This document shows positions 50,420-59,910 of a stretch of 64,000 bases of DNA, in pieces. The DNA comes from an uncultured Eubacterium sp. (lineage in GTDB: Bacteria > Bacillota > Clostridia > Lachnospirales > Lachnospiraceae): contig CAJUTR010000001.1 in NCBI GenBank assembly GCA_910589665.1, forward strand, positions 18,866 through 82,865, given 5' to 3'. The notes beneath the pieces are model-generated. The model did no database searches, was not told the DNA's origin, and worked only from the letters and a program-made list of their open reading frames with translations. A program made the position numbers and the translations under genes. Positions within the stretch are counted from its first letter, which is position 1; each line of letters begins with the position of its first letter.

Positions 50420-51517
50420 ATGTATAACGAGACGGAACTGGTTCGTATCGCCCGAAGGGAAAACAATACAAAGAGAACTTATCTGATCGTCGATCCCCTG
50501 CAGGGAAAACATGTGCCAGTTTCCCCGACGAAGGCGTTGAATCTGTTTTCAGATCTGGCAGACGAGGTCCGAAACGAGTATGCAGATGAAACGCTTCTGG
50601 TCGTCGGTTTCGCGGAAACGGCGACTGCGATCGGAGTGCAGGTGGCGATCTGCTTAGGCGCAAAGTACATACAGACGACGAGGGAGATCATACCGGGTGT
50701 GGAATATCTATTCTTTTCAGAAGAACACAGCCATGCCACCGAACAGAAACTTGTCAAAACCGATCTGGATGCTGTGGTGGGGGAGATTGACCGCATCCTC
50801 TTTGTAGAAGATGAAGTAACGACGGGTAAAACGATCCTAAATATCATATCCGTATTTGAAAACAAGTATGCAGAGCCGATCCGTTTCTCGGTGCTCTCCC
50901 TGCTCAATGGCATGGACAGGGCGCATACGGATCTGTATGCAGAAAAGGGAATACGGCTGCATTATATATTAAAAACAGATCATAAAGCATTTGCAAAACG
51001 GGCGGAGCAGTATCGAGGGGATGGCGGATATGCGGTATGTGATACCGGAGCTGTTCCCAGAGTGGATGAGATCAGGGTTTCCGGGTATATGAATGCAAGG
51101 AGGCTCGTGGACGCCCTGTCTTATCTGGAAGCGTGTGAGAGGCTTTGGGAGCAGGTAAGGGCACGAGTGGTAAAAGATGAGTGTGAGAGCGTGCTCGTGA
51201 TCGGCACGGAAGAATGTATGTATCCGGCGTTATGGATCGGACAGGAACTGGAACGGGCAGGGAAGGCGGTAAAATGCCATGCCACGACGAGAAGTCCGAT
51301 CGTGGTCAGCACGGAAGAAGAGTATCCGCTGCATCAGAGATATGAGTTAAAGAGCCTGTATGACGAGGCGAGAAAGACGTTTATTTACGATGTGGAAGCT
51401 TATGATCAGGTCGTGATCGTCACAGACGCGCCAGCAGAAGAGAAAGCGGGTCTCAATTCCTTACTTCATGCAGTCTTCCGTAAAAATGATGATGTAGTAG
51501 TAGTCAGGTGGTGTTAG
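50420..51517 (+). CDS. PRTase_2-TRSP protein of the Ter biosynthetic module
   Basis: The 365-residue protein has an N-terminal phosphoribosyltransferase domain with the PRPP-binding motif FVEDEVTTGKT (about 128-138) preceded by VVGFAETATAIG. A C-terminal region (about 240-365), with VLVIGTEECMYPALWIGQEL and VVIVTDAPAEE, matches the TRSP domain. This pairing is known from Ter-linked operons proposed to make a nucleoside-like metabolite. AAAGGAG precedes the ATG. The next gene starts two bases after its stop. Substrate unknown. Confidence 0.85.
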   Translation: MYNETELVRIARRENNTKRTYLIVDPLQGKHVPVSPTKALNLFSDLADEVRNEYADETLLVVGFAETATAIGVQVAICLGAKYIQTTREIIPGVEYLFFSEEHSHATEQKLVKTDLDAVVGEIDRILFVEDEVTTGKTILNIISVFENKYAEPIRFSVLSLLNGMDRAHTDLYAEKGIRLHYILKTDHKAFAKRAEQYRGDGGYAVCDTGAVPRVDEIRVSGYMNARRLVDALSYLEACERLWEQVRARVVKDECESVLVIGTEECMYPALWIGQELERAGKAVKCHATTRSPIVVSTEEEYPLHQRYELKSLYDEARKTFIYDVEAYDQVVIVTDAPAEEKAGLNSLLHAVFRKNDDVVVVRWC

Positions 51518-51518
51518 A

Positions 51519-52568
51519 GTGAGAAGTTCCTATTCAGAGGATGACGTGGTTCTTTTGTTAAAAGATATAACGGGACTTGTGGAGCCGCAGCCGACCGAGG
51601 AGCGTGAAAGGCTGATCCAGTCGGGAAAGCATTACAGCGAGATGCTGCCGATCGAATATGTTCCGACATCAAAATATATGCGGATCTATCAGGAAGCGCT
51701 TTCCCTGTACGCAAAACCGACAGCGCTGGCAGTCGGCCGCCTGTCGGACAAGATCGTGGAGCAAAATGGCAGAAAAGTCGTTTTGGTATCGCTGGCCAGA
51801 GCCGGCATTCCGATCGGTATTTTGATCAAGCGATATATCCGATGGAAATACGGGGTGGACGTACCACATTACTCCATCTCGATCATCCGCGGGCGGGGCA
51901 TAGATGACAATGCGATGAAGTATCTGCTGGAAAAATATGCGCCGGAGCAGCTCTTGTTTGTGGACGGATGGATTGGGAAGGGCGCTATATTAAACGAGTT
52001 AAAAAAAGATATCGAAGCGTATGAGGGCGTGTCGTCACAGATCGCTGTGATTGCCGATCCCGCGAATGTGACGCCGTTGTGTGGGACGCACGAAGACATC
52101 CTGATCCCCAGTTCATGCCTGAACTGTACTGTTTCCGGACTGGTCAGCCGTACGTTTTTGCGCAGTGACATCATCGGAGAGCATGATTTTCACGGGGCTG
52201 TTTATTATGGGGAGCTGGAGGGATCGGATCTATCGTATGAGTTCATTGAGGCGATTGAAAACGAGTTTACATGGGAAGCGCCGGAAGCGTGCAAAACGAT
52301 CCGAGGTTCGGGTATGGAGGAAGTGAGGGAGATCGCGGATCGGTTCGAGGTCGGCGATCTCAATCTGGTCAAGCCGGGCATCGGGGAAACGACAAGGGTG
52401 CTTCTACGAAGAGTCCCATGGAAGGTGTTGATCGATGATCGCTTTCAAAAGGATCCCCAGTTGGGGCATGTGATGAGACTTGCCGAAGAAAAGTCTGTGC
52501 CAGTTGATTTTTATCCGCTCCGGCACTATAAATGCTGTGGGATTATTAAAAAAGTAGCGGATGCGTAG
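51519..52568 (+). CDS. StiP/PRTase_1 family protein with Pelota-like C-terminus
   Basis: The 349-residue protein has a PRTase-like core: VVLVSLARAGIPIGILIKRY, HYSISIIRGRGID and LLFVDGWIGKGAI, the last being a modified PRPP loop. The C-terminal third (SVPVDFYPLRHYKCCGIIKKV) fits the Pelota-like RNA-binding domain found fused to this family in Ter operons. The family is also annotated as cysteine protease StiP, so catalysis is unsettled. The start is a GTG two bases after the previous stop, with AGGTGG just upstream. It runs convergently into the TIM-barrel lyase gene, 7 bases apart. Confidence 0.82.
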   Translation: MRSSYSEDDVVLLLKDITGLVEPQPTEERERLIQSGKHYSEMLPIEYVPTSKYMRIYQEALSLYAKPTALAVGRLSDKIVEQNGRKVVLVSLARAGIPIGILIKRYIRWKYGVDVPHYSISIIRGRGIDDNAMKYLLEKYAPEQLLFVDGWIGKGAILNELKKDIEAYEGVSSQIAVIADPANVTPLCGTHEDILIPSSCLNCTVSGLVSRTFLRSDIIGEHDFHGAVYYGELEGSDLSYEFIEAIENEFTWEAPEACKTIRGSGMEEVREIADRFEVGDLNLVKPGIGETTRVLLRRVPWKVLIDDRFQKDPQLGHVMRLAEEKSVPVDFYPLRHYKCCGIIKKVADA

Positions 52569-52575
52569 GATTGCC

Positions 52576-53538
52576 CTAATCGCGGATTCCGAACGCTTCA
52601 GCCAGGAACAGCGTTTTTCTGGCCCAGTTATTGTGGGTTTTATATTCGTTCATGCGTTCTTTGGTGAGGCTGCCGGAAACGTATTCGTTGGCGTTCTGGT
52701 TCCAGTTCAGGATCGATTTGGCGTCGTTAAAATCTGTTTTGGGTACCTGATAGGCACGGTTTATGACAGGGATCTGGTTGGGATGGATCACGGTCTTTCC
52801 GGTAAAGCCGCATAATTTATCATCGTTGATCTCCTGCATCAGTCCGCGCTCCCATTGGGGGCCGTTATAGTATTCCCAGACCGGACCGGATACGACATAA
52901 TCCATGCCATATACCGTAATAATGTCAGAAAAGATCTGGGAAATGGGTTTGATCTGATGGATGGATTCGTCGGCATGCCGTCGGAATCCGAACGTGTGGC
53001 AGAGATCGTTCCCGCCGACCCGTATATTTAACACCAGATCTTCGATGTCTGACAGCATATCCTTTAGTTCGTATAGAAGTTCGCTCCTGCGTCGCAGGTC
53101 GATCATGGCCATGTTTTCATAAATCGGCATCACATACAGCTTATGTGAGGCTGTTTCATTTGCCTGGATCAGCGCCTGGATATAGGCGGGGGCGTTTTCC
53201 GTTGTAAATTTCGGGACGATGTAACCGGTTAGGATCTTGATACTGTCCCCAAAGGATCTGGTCAGGCGGGTGATCTGTGATGCGTTTCTTACGCGTACAA
53301 ATATTTTAGGCAGATAAAACGGTTGTTTCTGATAACTGATATAGATCGTGTGGATCGTGCGGATGAGTTCCTGTTCCGCTTCTTCCACGAAGTTATCGTT
53401 TATCGTATCTTCGAGGCACAATGCGAGGGAGTATTTTGATCCGAATTTTTCCAGTACCACGGAGTCAGCGACGCTCTTTTTGTTTGCGGGACAGTATAAT
53501 AAGGCTCCTACGCTGTAGTATAGAATATTATTTTTCAA
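52576..53538 (-). CDS. HpcH/CitE-like TIM-barrel C-C bond lyase of the Ter module
   Basis: The 320-residue protein resembles the citrate-lyase-beta/HpcH aldolase fold: GALLYCPANKKSVA, LALCLEDTIND (with the metal-binding acids), FVRVRNASQI, VLNIRVGGNDLCHTFG and GFTGKTVIHPNQIPVIN. This subfamily is known as the Ter-linked C-C bond lyase. The start is TTG with AGGAGAG seven bases upstream on the minus strand. It is the only gene of the module on the opposite strand. The reaction is unknown. Confidence 0.85.
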   Translation of the reverse strand: MKNNILYYSVGALLYCPANKKSVADSVVLEKFGSKYSLALCLEDTINDNFVEEAEQELIRTIHTIYISYQKQPFYLPKIFVRVRNASQITRLTRSFGDSIKILTGYIVPKFTTENAPAYIQALIQANETASHKLYVMPIYENMAMIDLRRRSELLYELKDMLSDIEDLVLNIRVGGNDLCHTFGFRRHADESIHQIKPISQIFSDIITVYGMDYVVSGPVWEYYNGPQWERGLMQEINDDKLCGFTGKTVIHPNQIPVINRAYQVPKTDFNDAKSILNWNQNANEYVSGSLTKERMNEYKTHNNWARKTLFLAEAFGIRD

Positions 53539-53592
53539 TGCGATCTCTCCTATCTATTGCAGAAATAGTGATTTGTCTTGTTTGGAGGGCCG

Positions 53593-53620
53593 TTGGCCCT
53601 AGTATCAAGTAGTATATCAT
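53593..53620 (+). promoter_or_regulatory. Candidate promoter for the right half of the Ter locus
   Basis: TTGGCC and TATCAT are separated by 16 bases in the divergent region. The -35 overlaps a small GGGCC-GTT-GGCCC hairpin, so this is a weak call. Confidence 0.4.
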
Positions 53621-53711
53621 GCTTTTTTAAAAAATGGTAGGAAAAAGTATTTCATTTTTGATAGGCTATCAGGAAAAAGGAAAAGAAAACAGAAATGGAG
53701 ATAAGGGGAAA

Positions 53712-55148
53712 ATGGGAAATGAGATTACATATCGGCATAATATAATGGAAATCCAGTCGATCGAGGCATTTATGAGTATCAAAGGCGGATTCAGCCATTC
53801 GATGAGAGATGTGTATTTTGTAAGAGCCATCGGCGTCCCGCTTCACTTTACGGATGTGATCCGGGATATGGATCAGAAGATGGGAAAGGAAATGTCGAGC
53901 GGCCATATTGCGTATATGCGCGTGAGGGCGCTTCCCAATCTGTCGGGCGTTCAGGATTCCTCGTTTTATGCTGGCGCATATGATGTGTGGCGGGCAGATG
54001 GAACGGCTGTGCTTCGAAATGTAACGGTTCATGGTATATTTGGCGAAGTCTTTTCCCGTGCGATCCAGCAGGTGGTCGAACTTTTTTCAAAGAATAAGAA
54101 CAATATTTCAGATTCCATTGTCCGCAATTTTGTATCCAAGGTCATGTACTGGTTGGATGTACAGATGGCGGATCTGGTGTCAGGCTGGACCGAGAGGTCG
54201 GTCATGAAAGTGGTGGCTGAAAATGTGCTGAAAGAACAGGAATATCTGTTTTACTATTTTTTGACGCTTCTCGGCTGCGACGTTTTATTACTCGAATACG
54301 AAAAGGATCTGGATGCCCCGGAAGCGTTGACGTCTCTTTCTAGTAAGCTTGTACTGGGAACATTTGATACGTGCGCGCTGCCGGAATATGTCCCGTACGT
54401 GCATGAGGAGAAGGTGGTGGAGAGCCGCCCGGTCAGAGTAGTCATTCCGGAGAGGCCGGGGAGGAGATCTGGCAGGACGGCAGAACAAAGGGCGGACGCC
54501 GGTAAGGCAGTGGAGAGTACCAAAAAGGCAGCAGCAAAGGCAAACCGGCTGGTATCCGCGCCCGCTGCCGATGTGGAAAAAGGGTTTGAGGAACTGGCGC
54601 AGCTCGCGTCTTCCATCGTCATGATCTCGGTTCACGATCACCGCGGCGAGATCACGAGTACGGGATCCGGGATCATGATCGGCAGGGACGGGTACATATT
54701 AACGAATAATCATGTGGCATCCGGCGGAAGGTTTTATACCGTCAGTATCGAGGACGATGACGAAACGTATCAGACGGACGAAGTGATCAAATACAATAAC
54801 GCGCTTGATCTGGCTGTCATCAGGATCCAGAGGAGGCTTGATCCGCTGCCAGTCTACAGGGGGAGGAAGAAACTTGTCAGAGGGCAGAAAGTGGTGGCGA
54901 TCGGCAGTCCGCTCGGGTTATTTAATTCGGTTTCCGACGGGATCATTTCGGGATTTCGGAAGATCCGGGATATCGACATGATCCAGTTCACGGCTCCCAT
55001 ATCGCCGGGAAGTTCAGGGGGCGCTGTGCTGAACATGCAGGGGGAGATCATCGGGATCAGTACAGCAGGTCTCGACAATGGGCAGAATATCAATCTGGCG
55101 GTAGGTTACGAGAATATTTTAATGTTTGCAAACGGGTTTTTTTCTTAA
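53712..55148 (+). CDS. YceG-like unit fused to a trypsin-like serine protease
   Basis: The 478-residue protein has two parts. Residues 1-200 resemble a single unit of the YceG-like protein encoded next door (VMYWLDVQMADLV, then FYYFLTLLGCDVLLLEYEKD). After a basic Ala/Lys/Arg linker (about 225-285) comes a trypsin/HtrA-like domain (about 293-478) with an intact triad: His334 (TNNHVA), Asp366 (NALDLAVI) and Ser435 (PGSSGGA). There is no signal peptide and no PDZ domain, so it appears cytosolic. ATG at 53712 has AAGGGGA just upstream; an earlier ATG at 53634 has no such site. It is the first plus-strand gene after the divergent region and precedes the rhomboid gene. Confidence 0.85.
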   Translation: MGNEITYRHNIMEIQSIEAFMSIKGGFSHSMRDVYFVRAIGVPLHFTDVIRDMDQKMGKEMSSGHIAYMRVRALPNLSGVQDSSFYAGAYDVWRADGTAVLRNVTVHGIFGEVFSRAIQQVVELFSKNKNNISDSIVRNFVSKVMYWLDVQMADLVSGWTERSVMKVVAENVLKEQEYLFYYFLTLLGCDVLLLEYEKDLDAPEALTSLSSKLVLGTFDTCALPEYVPYVHEEKVVESRPVRVVIPERPGRRSGRTAEQRADAGKAVESTKKAAAKANRLVSAPAADVEKGFEELAQLASSIVMISVHDHRGEITSTGSGIMIGRDGYILTNNHVASGGRFYTVSIEDDDETYQTDEVIKYNNALDLAVIRIQRRLDPLPVYRGRKKLVRGQKVVAIGSPLGLFNSVSDGIISGFRKIRDIDMIQFTAPISPGSSGGAVLNMQGEIIGISTAGLDNGQNINLAVGYENILMFANGFFS

Positions 55149-55265
55149 TGCACAATGCCTTGAAAAAAAAACGGCGGTGTGGTAAACTTGTGGTGTGCAG
55201 GAGTATACACATGATGCGCAGAAAAAGAAACGGAACTGAAGTTCCGCGCAGAAATGAGGAAAACT

Positions 55266-55856
55266 ATGAATAGTGGCAAAAGACAAATGAGGGTATCCTT
55301 TAATTCGGTCGTGATACTTGGGTTTACGATCGCGTGCTTTGTTGTGATGATGTTGGATCAAATGACCAGAGGAGGAACGACGTATCGCTTTTTCAGTGTT
55401 TACCGTTCGTCGTTACTCAGTCCGCTTACCTATATCCGTTTCTTCGGCCATGTGCTGGGACATGCAGGCTGGCAGCACTTTTTCGGAAATATTATGATGA
55501 TCCTTGTAGTAGGGCCTCTTTTGGAAGAAAAGTATGGCTCGTCGAATATTTTGTTCGTCATTTTGACGACTGCCCTCGCTTCGGGGCTCGTTCATTTTAT
55601 CTTTTTCCCGAATGTCAGGCTTTTGGGAGCGAGCGGAGTCGTATTTGCCTTTATCCTTCTGGCGTCGCTTACGAGTTTCCAGGAAGGAAAGATACCGCTT
55701 ACCTTTATTTTAGTGGCTTTTATTTACATTGGGCAGCAGGTATATGAAGGCATGTTTATTCATAATAATGTGTCCAACCTTACCCATATCATAGGCGGGG
55801 TTGTCGGGACAGGCCTGGGATTTGTGATGAACAAAAACAAGATGAGTAGATATTGA
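55266..55856 (+). CDS. Rhomboid-family intramembrane serine protease
   Basis: The 196-residue membrane protein has about six helices. Rhomboid landmarks are present: HAGWQHFFGNIMMILVVGP in the second/third helices, the catalytic Ser123 in LLGASGVVFAF, and His174 in SNLTHIIGGVVG. Rhomboids cleave within transmembrane helices of other proteins. GAGGA lies just before the ATG; the leader GCAGAAATGAGG is the same as upstream of dut and terD2. Its place between two YceG-type genes suggests its substrate belongs to this Ter locus (inference). Confidence 0.88.
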   Translation: MNSGKRQMRVSFNSVVILGFTIACFVVMMLDQMTRGGTTYRFFSVYRSSLLSPLTYIRFFGHVLGHAGWQHFFGNIMMILVVGPLLEEKYGSSNILFVILTTALASGLVHFIFFPNVRLLGASGVVFAFILLASLTSFQEGKIPLTFILVAFIYIGQQVYEGMFIHNNVSNLTHIIGGVVGTGLGFVMNKNKMSRY

Positions 55857-55871
55857 AGGTGAGAGCAACCC

Positions 55872-58148
55872 ATGTTGGAACGTGTAAACATTCAGAACCT
55901 CGATGATTATTTTATGGAATGTAACAAAAGACAGAAAAAAGGGGTATATTTCTGCCGGCTGACTGTTTATTCCGCACAGATCGAGCAGTTTATCAAAAAG
56001 TATTACGATGAGGCCAGGAAAAACGGCGTTGTCATTGAGGGGAAGATACCGAATCCCGATGAGAAGAATCTCTCTTATTACGAGGAGATCATGGGGATGG
56101 GATTTCAGATGAGCCTTGGATTTCTCAATGACAGCTTAAAAAAGTGGCTGCCGAGGATGAACGACCATCAGCGGGAGCGGGTGGTACTCGCTCTATACGA
56201 TACGCTGGATTCCCTGCAAAAAGCGGGAAAGACCGAGAACATGCTGAAAAATGCGTATATTAAATTTATGTGCTGGCTGTACTATAAGTTTGAACGGATC
56301 GTCAATCAGCTTGGCGCGGATCGAATTCCGAAAATACTGTATGAGGGATACGTGAGTAATTATGAGAGGATGATGCTCTCGATCCTTTCACAGGCCGGCT
56401 GTGATATCCTGCTTTTGCAATATGAGGGCGATCAGGGATATTTAAAAGTGGATCCCGGTTCGAAGTGGTCGGAGGAGTGCCGCGTAGACGGTGCAGACAG
56501 ATTTCCACAGGGGTTCAGCCTGAAAAAGATCCGGGAGATCATGCAGGACGAGCAGCGCAGCGAGGCGCTGTATGGAGCGAGGCCGAATGTAAAAAACAGT
56601 ACGAATTCCTGGATCAAAGGCACCGGACTGGATGATTTCAGGGAGACGATCTCCACGCGCGGAAAGGATTCACAGTTGTTCTACAATTGCTTTTACCGCA
56701 TCAATGGTGTAAGTGATAAATTGTTTTACGCAGAAGAGCTTTACCGGTTTCAATTGGAATTGAAGAATTCGAAACGAAATGTAGTAATCGTAGACCAGGA
56801 GATCCCGAAACCGACGCCCGATGAGATCGCTGCCATCAAACGGAACAATTATACAAACCAGGATCAGATGATCCGCGGCTTGGCCGCGAATATCCAGTAT
56901 ATGGCGGGCGGGGAACTGCAGAAGGTCATGAACCAGTCGTTTGTCGACAGCATACAAAAGGCGGCGAAGGATTCAGAGATCAGTCTGAATAAGCTGACAA
57001 ACAGGGCCGTCTATCTGCTCTGCTGGTTAAATAGATACCAGGCAAAGCTGTTTGAACATTGGAACAATACGGATATTGCCTGTTTTATCTATCTGGGAGG
57101 CTGTAAGAACAGCAGTGAGGCCATGTTTGTAAGTTTTCTGGCAAGGCTCCCGGTCGATGTGCTGATCCTCTGCCCGAACTTAAATGAGAGATGCTGTCTG
57201 ACCGATGATCTGCTGTATGAGTTGAACTATACGGAATCGCTCGTACTCGATCGGTTTCCGGTCAACAATGCAAAGCTCCATATCGGTACGGCGGCGTACC
57301 ACGCGGAACGTGAGCTCGATACACTGATGTACCAGGATACGGGCCTATATAGGAACCAGCAGTATACGAGGGCGAATGTGATCAATCTGCAGACGATGTA
57401 CGAGGAAATCCGGATCCTGTGGGATCAGGAATTAAAATACAGGCCAAGTTTCAGCGTCGTAGGCGATACGGTGAATATACCGGTCATTTTTTCAAAAGTA
57501 TCGGGCGTAAAAGATGGACAGCTGGAGTACTACTGGGGATCGATTCAGGAACTTCTCACGGAAAATACGGTTTTGATACAGAAGGCGCCCTACTTGGATC
57601 ATACGACGCCTAATCCAGTCAAGCCTTACGTGACCGAATTTTATAAAAACGGAAAACTGCTGAAAATGAAGATGCAACAGCATCCCAAATACCCGTATGG
57701 GATCTTACGGGAAGAAATACAGGAAGTGATGCTGGAAAAACTGCAGATGATCCTGGATGAGAAATACATCCGGGGGATCGGGGAAAACGGAACGGAATAC
57801 ACGGTGATCGCCACCGTGCTGAACCTTTCGAAAGATATTCTCAGAATGATACAGAAATTTGACTTTACGAAGAAAAATCCGAAGCTCATTTATGTGAATG
57901 CGGCGGAACAGATCATATCGCTGGAGGATACGATCCTTGTCACGTTTTTAAATCTGATCGGTTTTGATATCCTGTTCTTTATCCCGACCGGATACCAGAG
58001 TGTCGAAAAGTATTTGAACCAGAATGTAATGGAAGAACATCAGATTGGAGAATATGTGTATGATCTTCAGGTTCCTGATCTGAAAAATACTCCATTTAAT
58101 AAACCGCGTCAAGGCTGGCGCAATAAAATTTTTAAGAGAGGTAATTGA
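55872..58148 (+). CDS. YceG-like protein (putative biosynthetic-module component)
   Basis: The 758-residue soluble protein matches the YceG-type family found beside telA/terD genes (not the YceG/MltG lytic transglycosylase). I see a unit repeated three times: ILYEGYVSNYERMM..AGCDILLLQYEG (about 155-185), IACFIYLGGCKNSSEAMF..PVDVLIL (about 395-435) and KLIYVNAAEQIISLED..IGFDILFFIPTG (about 670-710). One such unit is also in the protease fusion upstream. A fold with Rossmann-like strands is plausible. No known catalytic motif was found. It lies 15 bases after the rhomboid gene and 1 base before telA. Confidence 0.85.
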   Translation: MLERVNIQNLDDYFMECNKRQKKGVYFCRLTVYSAQIEQFIKKYYDEARKNGVVIEGKIPNPDEKNLSYYEEIMGMGFQMSLGFLNDSLKKWLPRMNDHQRERVVLALYDTLDSLQKAGKTENMLKNAYIKFMCWLYYKFERIVNQLGADRIPKILYEGYVSNYERMMLSILSQAGCDILLLQYEGDQGYLKVDPGSKWSEECRVDGADRFPQGFSLKKIREIMQDEQRSEALYGARPNVKNSTNSWIKGTGLDDFRETISTRGKDSQLFYNCFYRINGVSDKLFYAEELYRFQLELKNSKRNVVIVDQEIPKPTPDEIAAIKRNNYTNQDQMIRGLAANIQYMAGGELQKVMNQSFVDSIQKAAKDSEISLNKLTNRAVYLLCWLNRYQAKLFEHWNNTDIACFIYLGGCKNSSEAMFVSFLARLPVDVLILCPNLNERCCLTDDLLYELNYTESLVLDRFPVNNAKLHIGTAAYHAERELDTLMYQDTGLYRNQQYTRANVINLQTMYEEIRILWDQELKYRPSFSVVGDTVNIPVIFSKVSGVKDGQLEYYWGSIQELLTENTVLIQKAPYLDHTTPNPVKPYVTEFYKNGKLLKMKMQQHPKYPYGILREEIQEVMLEKLQMILDEKYIRGIGENGTEYTVIATVLNLSKDILRMIQKFDFTKKNPKLIYVNAAEQIISLEDTILVTFLNLIGFDILFFIPTGYQSVEKYLNQNVMEEHQIGEYVYDLQVPDLKNTPFNKPRQGWRNKIFKRGN

Positions 58149-58149
58149 T

Positions 58150-59304
58150 ATGGGACTTGATTTTAGCAAAACACAGACAGCGCCGACGGCCGCGATGACA
58201 GAAGCGTCGGTGGCTCAAAATGAGATTGAAGTGGTGCAGGAATATGACATTGTCGCTGACCGGCAGCAGATGAACAGTGAGCTGGTAAATTCGGAAGAAG
58301 TGGACCGTATCGTCAGCACGATCGAAGTAAATAATATGGATACGATCGTATCGTTTGGCGCCGATGTGGCAGAGGAAATTTCGAAGGCATCGGATATCGT
58401 ACTGAACAGCGTGAACATGTCACAGCTCGACGATACGAGTGAGATGCTAAAGACGCTGGCAAAGATCATGGAGAAATTTGATCTCGAAGAGATCAAGGAC
58501 AATCAGTCCCTGTTTGGAAAGCTGTTCGGAAACCTGAAAAAGCAGCTGGACAAGATCCTCGCCAAATACCATACGATGGGAGACGAAGTCGATAAGATCT
58601 ATGTGCAGTTAAAAGGATATGAGTCGGAGATCAAGCAGTCGAACCGGAAACTGAGCCAGATGTTTGACGCGAACGTGAACTTTTATCATGAGCTGGTCAA
58701 ATATATTCTGGCCGGTGAGCAGGCGTGCAAAGAAATCGAGGCATACCTGGCGCAGAGGAGGACAGATCTAGAGACGACGGGCGACACCTCGATCCAGTTT
58801 GAGGTGACGACATTAGAGCAGGCGCTTATGATGATGGAACAGCGCACACAGGATCTGCGTACGGCTGAAAATGTAGCGATGCAGTCGATCCCGATGATCA
58901 AGACGATGGAATTTAGTAATTACAATCTGGTGAGAAAGATCAATTCCGCGTTTATCGTCACGCTTCCGGTATTCAAGCAGGCGCTCGCCCAGGCCATCAT
59001 GCTGAAGCGTCAGAGGATCCAGGCGGAGTCGATGGCGGAACTCGATAAGAAGACGAATGAGATGCTCGTCAAGAATGCCCAGAATACAGTGCAGGCATCT
59101 AAGATGACCGCGAAGCTCGCGTCGGGAAGCTCGATCCAGATCGAGACGCTGGAAAAGACATGGAGAACGATCACGAACGGGATCGAGGAGACCAGGCGGA
59201 TTCAGGAAGATGCCAAGAGGAAACGGGTGGAAGACAAAGCTCGTCTGGAAACGATCAAAAATGAGTTCAATCAACAGTATCATATGCCAAAACCAACCTA
59301 TTAA
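58150..59304 (+). CDS. telA: TelA family toxic-anion resistance protein
   Basis: The 384-residue, almost entirely helical protein fits the TelA family (tellurite/toxic anion resistance): IVSFGADVAEEISKASDIVL, the paired helices FGKLFGNLKKQLDKILAKY, a middle VNFYHELVKYILAGEQACKE and the late KMTAKLASGSSIQIETLEKTW. Members accompany TerD proteins in stress-response operons; the molecular role is unknown. Its start follows the YceG-like stop by one base, so translation is probably coupled. Confidence 0.92.
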   Translation: MGLDFSKTQTAPTAAMTEASVAQNEIEVVQEYDIVADRQQMNSELVNSEEVDRIVSTIEVNNMDTIVSFGADVAEEISKASDIVLNSVNMSQLDDTSEMLKTLAKIMEKFDLEEIKDNQSLFGKLFGNLKKQLDKILAKYHTMGDEVDKIYVQLKGYESEIKQSNRKLSQMFDANVNFYHELVKYILAGEQACKEIEAYLAQRRTDLETTGDTSIQFEVTTLEQALMMMEQRTQDLRTAENVAMQSIPMIKTMEFSNYNLVRKINSAFIVTLPVFKQALAQAIMLKRQRIQAESMAELDKKTNEMLVKNAQNTVQASKMTAKLASGSSIQIETLEKTWRTITNGIEETRRIQEDAKRKRVEDKARLETIKNEFNQQYHMPKPTY

Positions 59305-59328
59305 AGGTAGAAACAGGAGGAACAGGGT

Positions 59329-59910
59329 ATGCCAGTAAATTTGACGAAAGGTCAGAAAGTAAGTTTGACAAAAGGAAATCCGGGTTTGAAAAGTGTAGTT
59401 GTCGGTTTGGGATGGGATGTCAACCAGTTCGATACCGGCGGAGATTTTGATCTCGATGCCGCCGCGTTTTTATTAACCGATTCGGGAAAGGTAGCAGATT
59501 CCAATGATTTTGTGTTCTATGGGAATCTGGCTCATCCGTCCGGAAGCGTACAGCACATGGGGGATAACCTGACGGGAGCCGGTGACGGTGACGATGAGCA
59601 GATCAAGATTGATCTCTCCAAAGTGCCCGCGAACATTACGAAGATCGCGTTTACGGTGACGATTTACGAGTCAGAAGCGCGAAGGCAGAATTTCGGACAG
59701 GTCAATAATGCGTTTATACGGATTTATAATGAGGAAAACGGAGAGGAAATGCTGCGGTACGATTTGGGCGAAGATTTCTCGATCGAGACGGCGGCCGTCT
59801 TTGGTGAACTGTATAAAAACGGCGCCGAGTGGAAATTTAACGCGATTGGAAGCGGTTATCAGGGCGGTCTGGCGGCGTTGTGCGCGAACTACGGCGTCGA
59901 GGTTGAATAG
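59329..59910 (+). CDS. terD: TerD-family calcium-binding stress protein 1
   Basis: The 193-residue TerD-fold protein begins VNLTKGQKVSLTKGNPGLKS, has VGLGWDVNQ, the acidic Ca-binding segment GDFDLDAAAFLL, VFYGNLAHPSGSVQHMGDN, then GDGDDEQIKIDLS and RYDLGEDFSIETA. All acidic Ca-site positions appear intact. GGAGGAACAGGGT precedes the ATG. TerD proteins are thought to scaffold a membrane-linked metal/stress sensing complex. It is 24 bases after telA. Confidence 0.95.
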   Translation: MPVNLTKGQKVSLTKGNPGLKSVVVGLGWDVNQFDTGGDFDLDAAAFLLTDSGKVADSNDFVFYGNLAHPSGSVQHMGDNLTGAGDGDDEQIKIDLSKVPANITKIAFTVTIYESEARRQNFGQVNNAFIRIYNEENGEEMLRYDLGEDFSIETAAVFGELYKNGAEWKFNAIGSGYQGGLAALCANYGVEVE

